Source: Prunella strophiata
Lineage: Eukaryota; Chordata; Aves; Passeriformes; Prunellidae
NCBI GenBank assembly: GCA_036583965.1
Contig: JAZBQD010000014.1
Span: forward strand, 63,642,395-63,706,394
Length of the DNA stretch: 64,000 nt
Direction of reading: 5' to 3'
Below the pieces are notes generated by a model that was not told the origin of the DNA, did no database searches, and saw only the letters and a list, made by a program, of their open reading frames with translations. Positions within the stretch are counted from its first letter, which is position 1. Each line of letters opens with the position of its first letter. Both the position numbers and the translations under genes were made by a program. Positions 13,043 to 24,797 of this stretch are shown here, piece by piece.

Positions 13043-13349
13043 TGTCCTTATCAACACAGATAAAGTTGCTAGTTAAAACAGCAAGCTCTGAAATGTTATC
13101 TTGCTGTAAAAAGTCCCATACCTTTTCACAAGTTCTGTTCCTAGCAGTGCTGACTCCAGCCTCCTTCTTTGCCAGAGCACTGCTAACTGAATTCTGTCTT
13201 TTCCTGTCTTCTTGGTCCCTCCTTTTATACTACTCAATGTCATAAGATGTACCTGTGCCCTATTAAGGGCACACCTGTTCCAAATCTTAGTAATCAGAAC
13301 AGTTGTAACTCTTTAGGGGGTGAAATTACCTTCAGTACTACTCCCTACA
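13043..13349 (-). mobile_element. Solo LTR of an endogenous retrovirus nested in CR1
   Basis: A 307-bp block interrupts the CR1. On the plus strand it begins TGTCC and ends CTACA, so it has TGT...ACA ends, and it is flanked by the perfect 6-bp duplication GAGGGG. The minus-strand reading contains a TATA box (TATAAAA, complement of 13223-13229) about 120 bp from its 5' end, which suggests minus orientation. No clear AATAAA was found. No gag, pol or env sequence lies beside it, as expected after recombination between two LTRs. A 6-bp duplication is usual for beta/alpha-like (ERVK-type) elements. The family name is not determined. Confidence 0.82.
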
Positions 13350-13355
13350 GAGGGG
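13350..13355 (+). repeat. Target-site duplication, right copy
   Basis: GAGGGG directly after the CA end of the LTR and identical to 13037-13042. It continues straight into CR1 sequence (AACAATCACTTCTCTGGTCC). Confidence 0.85.
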
Positions 13356-14271
13356 AACAATCACTTCTCTGGTCCTGTTGGCAATCCTTTGCCTAGAGCA
13401 TCCCTAGAGGCTCCTGGTCTTTCCTGCCATGAGTACTCACTGCTGGCTCATGTTTGATTTGCTGTATGACTGAACCACCAGCTCCTCCTCTGCTGCTTTC
13501 CACTTAGCTGGTCCCCAGTGAGCACTGGTACAAGGGGGAATCCTTCCCATGGACAGGACTTGGTATTTTCCTCTTTTGGATTTCAGAACGTTTCTGTCTG
13601 TCTTTTGCTGCAGCATGTTGAGTTCCCCTTGAATGGTAGCACAGATCCGGTATATGAGCAACTCCTCTGGGTTTTATATCATCTGCAAACTTGCTGAGAG
13701 AGCACTTGATCTCATCAGCAATCTCCTTAGGGGATAATAAATAATTTAACAATATTTGCCCTCATATAACTACTTGGGTACATATTTGGGAAAACACTTT
13801 GATCCTGTCAGTTCTACCACCTTCCAATCCACCTCAGTTATGTAGAACATAGTTGTGCAGCTTGACTGTGAAGATATTGGGGGAGATAGCAAAAAAAGTC
13901 TTATCAAAAAGGAAGAGAAGTTACTTTCTGCTCTCCCCTTATCCACAGTAATTTCATTGTTGAGGCCACCAAGCTGGTGAAGTGTGATTTCCCCTTTCTA
14001 ATTTCATGCTAGCTGCTTCTGATCACTTTCTTGATCTTCATGACTGGAAATTATTCCCAGCATTATTTGCTCCATCACCCTTCCAGGCACTGAGGTTAAA
14101 CTGACCAATCTGTAGTCCCCTGTGTCCTTCTTCTTGTTTTCCTGAGGTCAAAAAGGGATTCTTTCCTTTTTTATGTCCCCAAAAACCTCTCCTGATTGCC
14201 ACAACATATCAAACATAATCAAGAGTAGCCTTTTAATGATATTTTCCAGCTCTCTTAGCACTTGCATAAAA
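13356..14271 (-). mobile_element. CR1 LINE, internal part with decayed reverse transcriptase
   Basis: Continuation of the CR1 begun at 12761. Plus-strand landmarks match the complement of CR1 ORF2 in order: CACTGCTGGCTCATGTTTG, GACAGGACTTGGTATTTTCC, TTGCTGCAGCATGTTGAG, TATCATCTGCAAACTTGCTG, CTCCATCACCCTTCCAGGCA and AACTGACCAATCTGTAGTCC. These belong to the C-terminal half of the ORF2 region, including reverse transcriptase. The reading frame is broken by many stops and indels, and no minus-strand frame exceeds about 82 codons. Recognisable similarity ends near AGCTCTCTTAGCACTTGC. The copy is therefore truncated at its 5' end, the usual state of CR1 insertions. Confidence 0.87.
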
Positions 14272-14483
14272 ATAGTTTAGTTTTTTAAGCTATGAGTCCA
14301 GTCTCCATTCTAAGCTCTCACTAATCTAGTTTAATCATCTGTCCTAAAAAAAAAAAATAAAAAAGTATCACTAATTTATCATAGAAACAAACATTTCTAG
14401 TAAGCTTTTGATTTAATTCATTGATATTGTCAGCAAGAAAAGTCACAATATTGCAATAGAAATGTCTTCCTTAGTGACTAAAG

Positions 14484-14850
14484 GAATCATAGAAAGAGAA
14501 TCAGAGAATCACAGGAAATCTCAGGTTGGAAGGGATCTTAAAAGATCATCTGGTCCCACCTTTTATTGGAAGGGAATCTTACATGAGATCATCTATCATC
14601 CTGCTCAGTCATACCATGAAAACCCTCACTAATGAGAGGGATACCAAATATCTGGGCAGGTTGTTCCAGAGATTGATTGTTTGAACTGAAAAAAAATCTT
14701 TCTTATATTGAAATAAAACTTCTTCCAGTGCAACTGTACCTGAAAGCCCCTTTCCTGGTAGGAGGACATGAAAGAGATCACCACTTAGTGGGAAATTTTT
14801 TCCCTCTGTGGATACATCCCATGTAGAGAACAGTCTGCATGAGATCAGAA
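14484..14850 (-). mobile_element. Second CR1 fragment, 3' end only
   Basis: It starts with degenerate copies of the CR1 8-bp terminal repeat (AATCATAGAAAGAGAATCAGAGAATCACAG read in pieces), then GGTTGGAAGGGATCTTA and AAGATCATCTGGTCC, followed by GGGCAGGTTGTTCCAGAG. All are minus-strand CR1 3' landmarks. The far edge near 14.8 kb is vague. It covers roughly the part of CR1 missing from the copy at 12761-14271, but it lies on that copy's 5' side. It is best taken as an independent 5'-truncated insertion from another subfamily. Confidence 0.85.
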
Positions 14851-15582
14851 GTCAGGAGTCCTAAGCCCAAGGTGTTCTTTTTAAAGGATATTTAACTTCA
14901 GGGAATTGACATGGTTTAATCAAATGCAATTACAGAGCATAAGCAGAGCAAGACTTTAAGGCAGTGTCTGTTCCATACAGGCAGAAAACAGTAAGAAAAA
15001 ACATTTTGGGTTTTCTTTCTTTCCCCTCCTTACACTCATTAAATGGGCATGACTTATAAAGAAAACAAAAGTATCAAAGGGAAATAAAAAAAAGAAAAGT
15101 GAAATCAAAGTATTATACACACTAAAATTCAATGCAACTATTCTATAAATGAACTTATTCAAGGCTTTGCTTCTGTGTCTCACTGAATTCACTATTTGTG
15201 TTTCTTTCAGTTAAAACAACTACTTATTTTCTTACAGGATTTTTATTGTTTATTGCTCTAAGGGAGAAGCATCTTTACCATGAGGGGCCCTGACTCCTCC
15301 ACATTTTCCAGCTGTTTACTATAAAAAGATGAAAAGAGCCCAGAGTCCTTCCCACTCTGATTCTGTGTGCCCCAGACATCCGTCACTGGTATATATGTTT
15401 CTCTCTGTTGCAAAATGAACTTGATTTCTATCACTCCTGACTAAAAATAGGATTTAAAATATTAAAACCTCCCTGTTTGTTTTTCAGTATAGGAGTGCAG
15501 CAAAGTTCTGACCCCCAGTTCAGTGTGCCCACTTCAAAGTCCTGACAAAAGATTTCTAGTGCATTAAAACCCCCTTTCCATG
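14851..15582. other. Spacer between CR1 fragment and LTR
   Basis: AT-rich sequence with no recognisable gene or repeat. One minus-strand frame (78 codons, 14956-15192) is rich in Phe, Ser and Leu, as expected from translating an A-rich strand in reverse. It has no family signature. Confidence 0.6.
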
Positions 15583-15587
15583 GTCAG

Positions 15588-16149
15588 TGTGAACCATTGT
15601 TACAGCAGCTTAGTCTTACACAGCCACTCACTCACTCCCTGCTGGTGGGATGGGAGAGAAAACCAGAAGAATAACAGTGAGAAAGCAACCTGTGCATTGA
15701 GATAAATAGAGCTTAATAGTCAAAGCAAAAGCTGCACACACAAGCAAGGAATTTCTTCACCCCTTGGGCAGGCAGGTGTTCAGCCATCCCTAGGAAAGCA
15801 GGGCTCCATCACACATCAGTGATATGGGAAGACAAAAGCTATCACTCCAAATGCCCCCCTGCCCTTCCCTTCTTCTTCCCCCAGCTTTTTACACTGACCA
15901 TGATGGGTCTGGAATATTCCTTGGGTCAGCTGGGGTTGGCTGTCTCTGCTGTGTCAAGTCCCAGCTTCATGTGCACACATGGTGGTGTGGGGTGAGAAGC
16001 AGAAAAGGTCTTGACTGTGTGCAACCACTGCTCAGCAATAAAGAAAATATCCCTGAATTACCAACATATTCTCCAGCATAAATCCAAAACACAGCCCCAT
16101 ACAAGGTACTCTGAAGAAAATTATGTGTGTCCCAGTTTAAACCAACACA
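15588..16149 (+). mobile_element. Endogenous retrovirus LTR, about 562 bp
   Basis: It begins TGTG (15588) and ends CACA (16146-16149), forming 4-bp inverted ends. It is flanked by GTCAG (15583-15587) and ATCAG (16150-16154), a possible 5-bp target duplication with one mismatch. An AATAAA signal lies at 16037-16042. The text around CAGCTTTTTACACTG, TGGGTCAGCTGGGGTTGGCT, GAAGCAGAAAAGGTCTTGAC, CAGCAATAAAG and the CCAGTTTAAACCAACACA end resembles a widespread avian LTR family that I recall but cannot name securely. No internal retroviral genes adjoin it, so it appears solo. The frames of 85 and 109 codons over it are incidental. Confidence 0.72.
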
Positions 16150-16154
16150 ATCAG

Positions 16155-19093
16155 AAAAGTTCTACATCTGGTCTAAGTTTAGACTCAGCAGCCCAGAATC
16201 AGATAAAGAGTTTTGGCACATCTCTCTGTATACTGAGGAAACCTGGGAGATGGGAGGCTGGATCTGTTCCACACAATGCTGTCCAAATGCCACATACAAC
16301 TTTCACTGGAAAAATTGTAAACCAAATTTTTCCTAAATAAATTGAGATATAAATTCTTTCCAGTCATGTATTTCTGCAGTGGCAGCAGATAACAGCTGGA
16401 TTATTCCAGACAACACTTAGGTAATGTATTCTGATTTGTATGAAATAAAAGAATATCAAGGGCAAGTTAGTAGGAGACAAAATGGCATCACCTGACTTAC
16501 CATAGAAGATGAAAACTAATATATAGGGAGAAAGAATCCTATTGAAACTATAGTCTATCCAGGTTGTCAGCTCTTTATGTAACACAACCGTGTTTTCTTG
16601 TATCCCTTTATTATATGTTAACTTCTTTCAAACTTTCCATATTCCACAAAACGTCTGCACCATTTCACCCTGAGGATTTTTTCCCCTTCTTTAAAGAGCC
16701 ATAATGGTCTTTTTCTTTTTTAACTATGCCTGGCATATGTTGAAAGGTATCTTCTAAGATTTCATTTATGATAGCTCAAAAATGTATGTCTTGCTAAGAC
16801 TACAAAGCAAGCTAATGGTTTTAAAAGCACAGCGATGAAAAGCCTGGCAGGGGAATCCGTGCTAACTACATACACGGATCATGGAAGAGGGTACAAGAGG
16901 TCATTTTTTTCCCTCCTTCTCTTCCTTTCTTCTTCCCTTTTTTCCCCCCAGATCTAGGATCAGTTTAGGTCTCATTGGTTACAGCCAATTGCACAGTGGC
17001 ATTCTTTGCCATTCATCCTCACCCAAATCCTTAATTACGGTCTGTACAATCAGAGCTGGAGCAAGAAGTCACAGCCCTGCATTGTTCCATGGCAAGTGCT
17101 AAGCAAAAAGGCAGGAATCTGATACTTGGTCACAGTTTGCAAACACTGTGGCTGAACCACCTGAGAGGGTCACGTTTTTACATTCTGAGACTATTTATTA
17201 GTAACGGTGCTCATCACTTGGAAATCCCCCTAAAACTCCTTCCTTTGCATCAGCAATCTGAAGGCAGCTTTTGCTCTGCAGTAGTATAAGCAACAGGTGA
17301 ATAAAATAGGTGATCCACCCATTTGAACCAATGTAGAAGTGAGCAGAGTATCCTAACCCTACCCTTAGATGTTGTCTGTATAAATGCTTCAAAACTTATT
17401 GTCAGACTCTTTCAAATGAAAAAAAAAAAAATCCTGTCTGAGAGAATCTTTCTTTTCATTCTGAACCAAATGGACCTGATGAAAACTTGACTGATGTTAA
17501 TATTTATATTTTTTAATCCCCTTTAGACTTCCAGAGTCAAAAGAGAAATAATACATATTTTTCTTATATGACTTATGTGCTAAACACTACCTGTTTGCAA
17601 CATGCTGAGAGGAATGTAAAATTGCCAGTCCTGAATCAAACACTTACCTCAACTTTTAATTTAATATTAAAAAGACAAACAAAGAATGACAAATCAGTGA
17701 AAAAATGACACCTTGTTAAAATTTGGTTTGCATTTTGACACAAATCCTTCAAAATGTCACAGAAATTTGAACTTATTGATATTTCTTGAACTTGAAGCAA
17801 GCTCAGGGGGAAAAGACTCTGAAATCAATACAAATACTCCTGGTGTTTTAAAGATGTTTGAGATCTAGACATGTATACATAAGCTGTTATTGAGTGTGTG
17901 CCAAGATGTTCCCTCTGATCTGCAACATTTACTCAGTAAAAGTAGCTTTATTAAGGTGAACAGGTCTGCTGAAAACAATATTCCAAACCTGTGATGTCTG
18001 GTCTGCTCGAGCCCTCTCAAGTCAAGGTGTATTTGTGTTTGTCCAGCTAAGGGTTACTCAGTTCATGCAATTATTTCCCAGAGGAACCTTCCAGTCCTGC
18101 AGAAGGTGTCAAAATATGCTTTGGTCAACATATTTTTGAATGGTTACAAAGAATTTAAGGAAATAAAATTCACCTCTCTTTACAGAGCACAGCAAAAATA
18201 AGGCAAAGACATTTGTCTCATACAATTTTGGCCAAAATGTTTCTTAGAAATATTACCACTTTAGCAATTTACCTGGTTTTTAAATCAGGACTTTTTTTTC
18301 TTTTCATGTTCTCCTGGCTGCTATTCAGGAATTTATCATTTTATAACATTTTATGACAAGACAGAGTGTATCACCATCCAGGCAACTTAACACTGGCCTC
18401 GCTCACAGCCAGGCTGTTTGACCTTGTTGTGCTCATTGGGGACTGTGTGGGTGATTTGAAAGCTGTGAAAAAGAGAACTTGGGCAAGGACAGGAGCATAC
18501 AAACTGTCCAGCAGTGAAACACCACTTCTGAGAGGTGATAGAATTTCAAAGTGCATTTTGAAAGAATATCTTTTCAGCAGCTTTGGCTCTGTGCTCAGTT
18601 TCCCAGGTGGATGGAAAATCAGCTTTTAGATGAAAAGAGAAAAGGAAAGAAGGACAAACAAATGATGTTTCATTTCTTCAAATGCTTTTTTTCTTTCAAA
18701 ATTTGAAGAAAGTCCTTCTACATTTAAAACAGAATTTACTAACTTTTTAAATGTACCTTTTAACTAAATGCAAAATGGAAATATACTGAAAGAATCAGTC
18801 TTTTACTAGTGTAGCTCATTATTAAAGCCAGTGGGGCAGGCAGTTTACCCAGCTAAGTTTCTGGTTTAGAAGCAATATACAAAACAATAAATAAATAAAA
18901 TTATACACTGATGAAAGACCAGAATTTACATGTCTGGGGAAAGACAAACTTGTGTTTTCTTCTATATTGTCCAGAGACTATTCATCTCATATTGTCTGAA
19001 TTGGCAATGAAAATAAGCTATGGTGTCACCCACAGCCCAAGCCTAAACCCCTGCTACAAAAAAAGAATGACCCAATCCTTCTGAAATAATGAA
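16155..19093. other. Gene-free stretch with a few small motifs
   Basis: No coding gene recognised. It holds a 7-bp perfect inverted repeat (ATCCGTG 16855-16861 and CACGGAT 16873-16879, 11-bp spacer), a 46-nt pyrimidine tract at 16904-16949 ending in CAG, and an A13 run at 17419-17431. The frames near 18.37-18.63 kb overlap on opposite strands and show no domain. Confidence 0.6.
16861..16951 (+). other. 3' splice-site-like sequence
   Basis: GCTAAC at 16861-16866 fits a strong branch-point consensus. It precedes an uninterrupted 46-nt pyrimidine tract (16904-16949), and the AG is at 16950-16951 (CCCCCCAG). The branch-to-AG distance of about 86 nt is longer than typical. The downstream sequence, ATCTAGGATCAGTTTAGG, has in-frame stops close by, so any exon would be non-coding or untranslated. 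A simple-repeat origin of the pyrimidine tract is equally possible. Confidence 0.2.
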
Positions 19094-19218
19094 CCACAGA
19101 ATCACAGAACTTTCAAAGTTGGAAGGAATCTAAAAAGATCATTGAGCCCAACTCAGGTAAATGGTCACCCACAACCTTGGCATTATTAGCACCATGCTCA
19201 AACCAGCTGAGCTCATGG
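19094..19218 (-). mobile_element. tRNA-Ile-derived SINE, box B lost (TguSINE1-like)
   Basis: Read on the minus strand, the head GAGCTCAGCTGGTTTGAGC then ATGGTGCTAATAATGCCAAG follows the 5' part of tRNA-Ile, including the D-arm/box A and the anticodon arm. After GTTGTGGGT the T-arm/box B is deleted. The reading jumps to a GACCATTTACCTGAGTTGG region and then to the CR1-like tail CCTTCCAACTTT with an ATTCTGTG-type end. A tRNA head plus CR1 tail lets such SINEs use CR1 reverse transcriptase. The copy is decayed and not a functional tRNA gene. Confidence 0.8.
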
Positions 19219-22200
19219 TGTTTATACACCTTGTAATTTCACATTGATTTCAGCCCTGGAATTCTCAATGAAATTGCTCTGATATGTAAATTCATGACTA
19301 CTATATTAAGCCTACTTTTTACTTCAACCTTGTATGGATGCATTTACGGTTATATAGTTGGGAACAACATTCTAGGATTTCTATGTTTCATGTCTCAACA
19401 ATATAAAAAAACCCAAGAAAATAATTAGAACAACACATAATGGCATTGTGAAGACATGCCTTATTATCTTGGCAATATAATAAAAGTTCAATACTGTGCT
19501 TAAACCATAAATTTATCTTCTTCTTAACATTATGCTTTCCATGTGATCAGAAAAAAAGTGAATAAATATGCTGTGGGAAAAATATTTATGTGTTACTGAG
19601 CTTCCTCTTCCCTCACAATCAAGAATGTTAACATCCCTTATCAATAATTTCATATAGTATTGGTTAAATGACAGACATCTCTCCAATGGAGCAAAGGATT
19701 TTTCAGCATCTTTTATATTTTTCTTTTTTTTGCTGTCGATATGGATGAATTTTTGTCTGATGTATTCCTGAGCCCACCCAGCAGTTCTGAGTTGAGTACC
19801 AGAACAAAACATTTAATACACATTACAGAGTTTAATCTTTTTCCCTGAAAGTCAATGGGAGTTTTGCCATTGACTTGAATTCCAATTCAGGTTGACACAT
19901 AAAAGGAGAGCACTTGAAATAAGTAGTAAGTATTTGATTTGGACTATGATCAGTTTTACAATCCAGAGTCCCTGATGGTGTGTTCAGCTGGGAATGTTTC
20001 ACTTCACAAGGAAATCTTTTTTGCTTTTCGTGGTCAGTAAGGCAAGGGGCAGAAGATCAGAGATTCCCAGTAACTGGACTGTTCTGGGTGGAACACATTG
20101 TAATAGTGATTAGAAAACAAAACTTGACCCCATATGCATAAAACTATGAGAATATATCTATTGTAATGAGAAAAATAAATTATTCCTTTCTTTTTAAAAA
20201 AGGTATTCTACAGGCCTTTTATTTCTACAATTCTTTTATGAACAACGTTCAGTGCCTTTAGTGTCATATAATGAACTGTCTGTACATCTGAATTTATTTC
20301 ATTATAGAGAAATTTTAAGCACTTCAGTTCCTAGGCTGTATTTAGACACCAAAATAGCACTTTCTGTATGTAGTGAAATCATACAGTCATAATTAAAAAA
20401 AAATATTGAAAATTACACTTGTTCTCCTATTTATTTTCTCTCAGTTATTTCCAGATCCACTTAGTCCAGTTTATACAGAAAAATCTGCATATTTTCAAGA
20501 ACAGAGCTGCAAGGTAGCAAGAGTACTGGAATGCAAGGCATGGATGAATCTTGGTTATATGATAATAAAAATTTATTTGTCTACATAAAAAACAGATGAA
20601 AAAAAGGAGGTTGGATCCCACTGCATAGTCATTTTTGTTCACAGCCATACTTTGAATCAAAGCTGACACACTCATAATTGAAACAACAGGGCCTTGGTTA
20701 GGTATTGTCTTTTCATTTCCTGGTCTCAGTAATATACAACAGTCATAATTTCCAATTCATTTATCAGTCTGCACTTTGCAGTGTCTGAGTAGCTCTGTGC
20801 TTGGTATGATAATCTGCTTTTCCATTGGAAAAAAAAAAAAAAAAGGGGATCTTATGTAAATAAAACATACTCAAACATTAATATTTACATGTAAATGGAG
20901 TCAATTCAGGAAGCACACAATTAATAACATTTACTGTGAAGTGTCACTTAAGCCTGAATTGGTTTTATTAAGAGAAGAAAAATTTTGTGCTACCAACATA
21001 GCTGATGATTAATATGAAACATGTAATTTCTCTATTTAGTCACACCTGACTTAAGAACACTCTCTTAGACTACATTAGCACCAGTGCTTTAGATGGTAAA
21101 TGCATTATTAGGCAATTACTTCTGAGTTTGTTTTACAATTAAGACATCAGTTAGGACGTCCCCTATGCTGTAAGGACATGTTCCATATCTCTTGAATATG
21201 CCAGACATAAACCTATTTGGAGACTATTTATTAATCTAAGCACATATGGGACTTCCATTTCCACTATTTCATGCTAATGTAGAATCTAGCATTAAACAGA
21301 CATGACTCTAGATTCTCCAAGTGGATTCAACCACAAGCAACCAGACTCATTTCCATGGCAGACCATGTGTTTTCAATTACACCATAAATGAATACAACTT
21401 ATTTTAAAAATCTGGGGGTTTTGCTCCTTTGTTTAGAAAATGAAGTCTGCAGAATGTGTTATATTAAGAATTTGGCCTTGATAATTACTGACACTTTTTT
21501 TTTCAGCATGATTAGAGCAAATGCAATAATAGATATTATCATGATTTATAAGCTAATTTGCTGTACTGCAGAACAGCAAGTGAAAAGCATTTTTGTTGAA
21601 CTCTGGGTGTTGCTACCAATTGCTTCATATTCCGTTTACACTGAATCTTATGGATGTCAAAGCTGATGTAACACAGTCTGTGTTACTTCTCCACTTATTG
21701 GCAACAGTTTGGTTTATAAAATAAAGTTTTCTATATTAAGCCTGATTTCAGAGATTTTTTTCTTTAATACTACTCTAAGGTTTTGTTTGGCTATGACAAA
21801 ATGCACCTGGAATAACTCTTTCAGCGTTGAAGGAGTTACTCAGGATTCCTAGCACTACAGTCTGAGCAGGATGAGGCTTTGTGTCCTTCACTAAAGGGAA
21901 TATTCAGAGTGATGGGGTGAAAGTCTGTGTGCATGGTTCACATGCAGACACGCCAGTGTTTTATACATCAATGAACAAATTCCTAGTCATTAGTAATTTT
22001 TCTCACTGTCAAATTGGCAAAGTAATATTATGCTCATCTACAATAAAATGGTTTTCTTTGGTACTGTTTGATAAGTGACTTTATTCTCTTACCCCCATAT
22101 TTCCTTCCTCTCATTTAGCCCTACATGTTTCATCATTTCCTCTGTCCAGTAATGCAAGATGCATGTGTGTTGGATGGATTATCATGAAGAAAAAGTACTT

Positions 22201-24797
22201 TTCAATAAGAAAGCTAGTTTCAACAGCTTTCAGTTATGCAAAGAGAGTTATCATGAAGTATTATAGTTCCATATTTGTTTACAATAAAGAGAAATATTAA
22301 ACTTTTGTCTAATTTTGCACATAGTATCTTTTTTTTTTTGGTAGTGAAAAGGAACTGAAATGCAGATGAGCTCCAAGAACAAGTCACCACTGAAGAAGAA
22401 ACAGCTTTCTTTATAATTGAAGACACATTCAGATGAGATGCCTTAGAACCTGTTTCCTCCACTGATGGATTTAAAGAAAAAAAATCCTGGAAGTGGTCCC
22501 TTAGACTGAGAGATAAAGTTTTTAATATGGAGTTTGCAGCTTTCCATGAAACTTTGGTTATTTGCAGCTTCAAAGTTATCAAAGTTGAAAGGAAGACAAC
22601 AAACCTGCTGGGAAGAATGCAGATTAGAGTTTTGAACTGGGGTCAGATTGGACACGGCAGATACTGGCAGAGTTTTCTTGAGTCAACACAGATACTTCAA
22701 GTTGAGTTCACAGCAGTGTTCAGAAAAATATATACTTTTTATAAAGTAAAATATTCTAAACAAAAGGAGATCAGATTCCATCTTACATCTGAACAAGTAG
22801 CTGGCCTTGGGAATGCCAGGTTTCAAAATTTTATGGAGGTACCCATTATTCCAAAGAATAACTTGTATTTTTGTTAAGTGTAACCTCAAAAGCACACACA
22901 GGAAGCCAGAATAAGGTTGCACCTTTTCTTTGTGGTGGTGATGATATAACTGTTCTTAGGAGGAAATGTTATATTCTTGTTGGGGAAAAAATTCTGTCTT
23001 CAGTGAAGCCACAAATGTACTTCTGTCAGCTTTAAAAATTTTTAGTGCAAGACTCCATGTAATTTCACTCCCCATATTAGGTTCACTGTACTGGGAATGA
23101 ATGCATTTCAGTTTTTGTCTATCCAGTTTCTCTAACTCCCTTCCTTACCAGCTTCACCCTGTATTTCTTGTCCTTTTTATTTTATTTTACCCTCCAATCT
23201 ATGTCACTTTCCTTAATTTCTTTCTATTTTTCTGCACACCTAAATATACCAGCAATAGTCGTATGGACTCATGTTATCAACTGCTATGATGTTCTTCCTG
23301 TTTATGTGGTGACCACTCTGATTACGTCTAGTCTGGTTTGCCAGCTGTCTGGAGTGCAGTAATAGATCCATCCTATATTTAAACACTGTTGCAATCAAGA
23401 TACTTCTGTTTTCCTCAGCTGAAAGCACTGTGATTCATTAAAAAACCCACTCTTATCCAGAAAAACACTTGCATATTCACTTAAGCACCTGCTTAATTTC
23501 AACAGCAATAAAAATGTAAATATAACTGTAAACTGAGTGTGTGCTTAAGTGCTTTCTAGACTAGAATAAGTGAATGTCTGTGACATTAGGATGTATATTA
23601 GAATTTTGTTTTCTTTATTTGCCACTGGGTTTGAAACAACTGGTGTGTAAGCCACAAGAGAGATTTTTCATTAGTCAGAAGATACAGGAACACTTGAAAG
23701 GCAATTAGGCCAACTGTTTATGAGAACCAGGTCTAAAGGAAAGCTTAGACCCATAAACTATTTATACTAAAATGTCACTGAATTCTCAGATTGCAATGAT
23801 TAACATAGCCATTTGTAAACAGGATGGATGATCAAACCCTTGTGAAAATTGAGTGAAGCAAGTTTATTTTTTGTTTCATACACAATCTTTTTCTCTAATG
23901 TTATTTACTCAGAAAATGTAACAGATATTGATAAATTTCATAACTTTAAGCAGAGTAAAAATTTGAAAAAGCTGCCTTCCCTAGTATCCTTCCTCTTTTG
24001 TGTGCTCATGAAGAGATCACAAAATTTTCATTCCTACCCTAATTCAAAAATGTTCGCAATTATTTTCCGCCCAGAAAAAAAGCCATGGTCTGCAGTTCAT
24101 TTATGAACAGTTCATTTTGGAGATCTTCAGTTCACCACGTGGTACTGTTTCTGTTCCAGGTGATTTATGCTGTGGTATGTACCTAACAAATGCAGTGTGA
24201 ACTGTGAACACTGTGAATCTTATATATGGCTGGAAAGAAATTCTCAGTAAAGATGAGAATTCTCTAGAAGTCAAGATTGCAACTGGCTTTTCTAAACTGC
24301 CAAAGTCCAAACATCCTCTTTAAAACACTCAACACAGTGTTATTTCTGCATGTGTGAAATCACAGGTTGCTTACTCTGCACAATTTTTGATGCAAACAAT
24401 ATCTTGAAGAAACGAGTCCTGCTCTATCTTTTGTATGTGACTGGGGCAAGCAGGCTGCCAATTTCATCTCAAAGATGTCCAAAACTCGGCAGCGCTGCTC
24501 TTGGAGTGACCTATTTGGAGAAGGCACAGTACTAATCAGGCTCAGCCAGTACTGTGTCAACAGAGAGAGGGAGCACAACAAATAGACAGATGGAAGAGAG
24601 AGTGAAAAAAATAGAAGAATGTGTTTTTAATAAGAAATAATGCAGGACAAATACTGAAAGCCAAATTTATTTTGGTCTGGAAGTGACCCACAGCCCACAG
24701 ATGGCAGTGGGATTCTTTATTTTAACTTCAATGAGTTTTGGTTGAGATCCTTGAAGGAAAACTAGAAACAGATGGATCTGTGGAAGAAAGAGAGTGA
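19219..24797. other. AT-rich gene-free stretch
   Basis: No exon or dispersed repeat was recognised. An A16 run lies at 20829-20844. A pyrimidine-rich plus strand at about 23.10-23.24 kb explains the Phe/Leu/Ser-rich frames there. Overlapping frames of 116-120 codons on opposite strands near 22.2-22.9 kb share no motif with known proteins and show neither a Kozak context nor a codon bias that I could defend. Confidence 0.62.

Noticed and set aside
16011..16340. 109-codon plus frame
   Set aside because: It starts inside the LTR and runs across its end into unrelated flank; such a frame has no evolutionary unity.
16855..16879. 7-bp inverted repeat ATCCGTG/CACGGAT as a receptor operator
   Set aside because: The 11-bp spacer fits no nuclear-receptor element, and one such repeat is expected by chance in 64 kb.
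22220..22877. Overlapping 116-120-codon frames on opposite strands
   Set aside because: Neither has a recognisable motif; simultaneous openness on both strands suggests chance.
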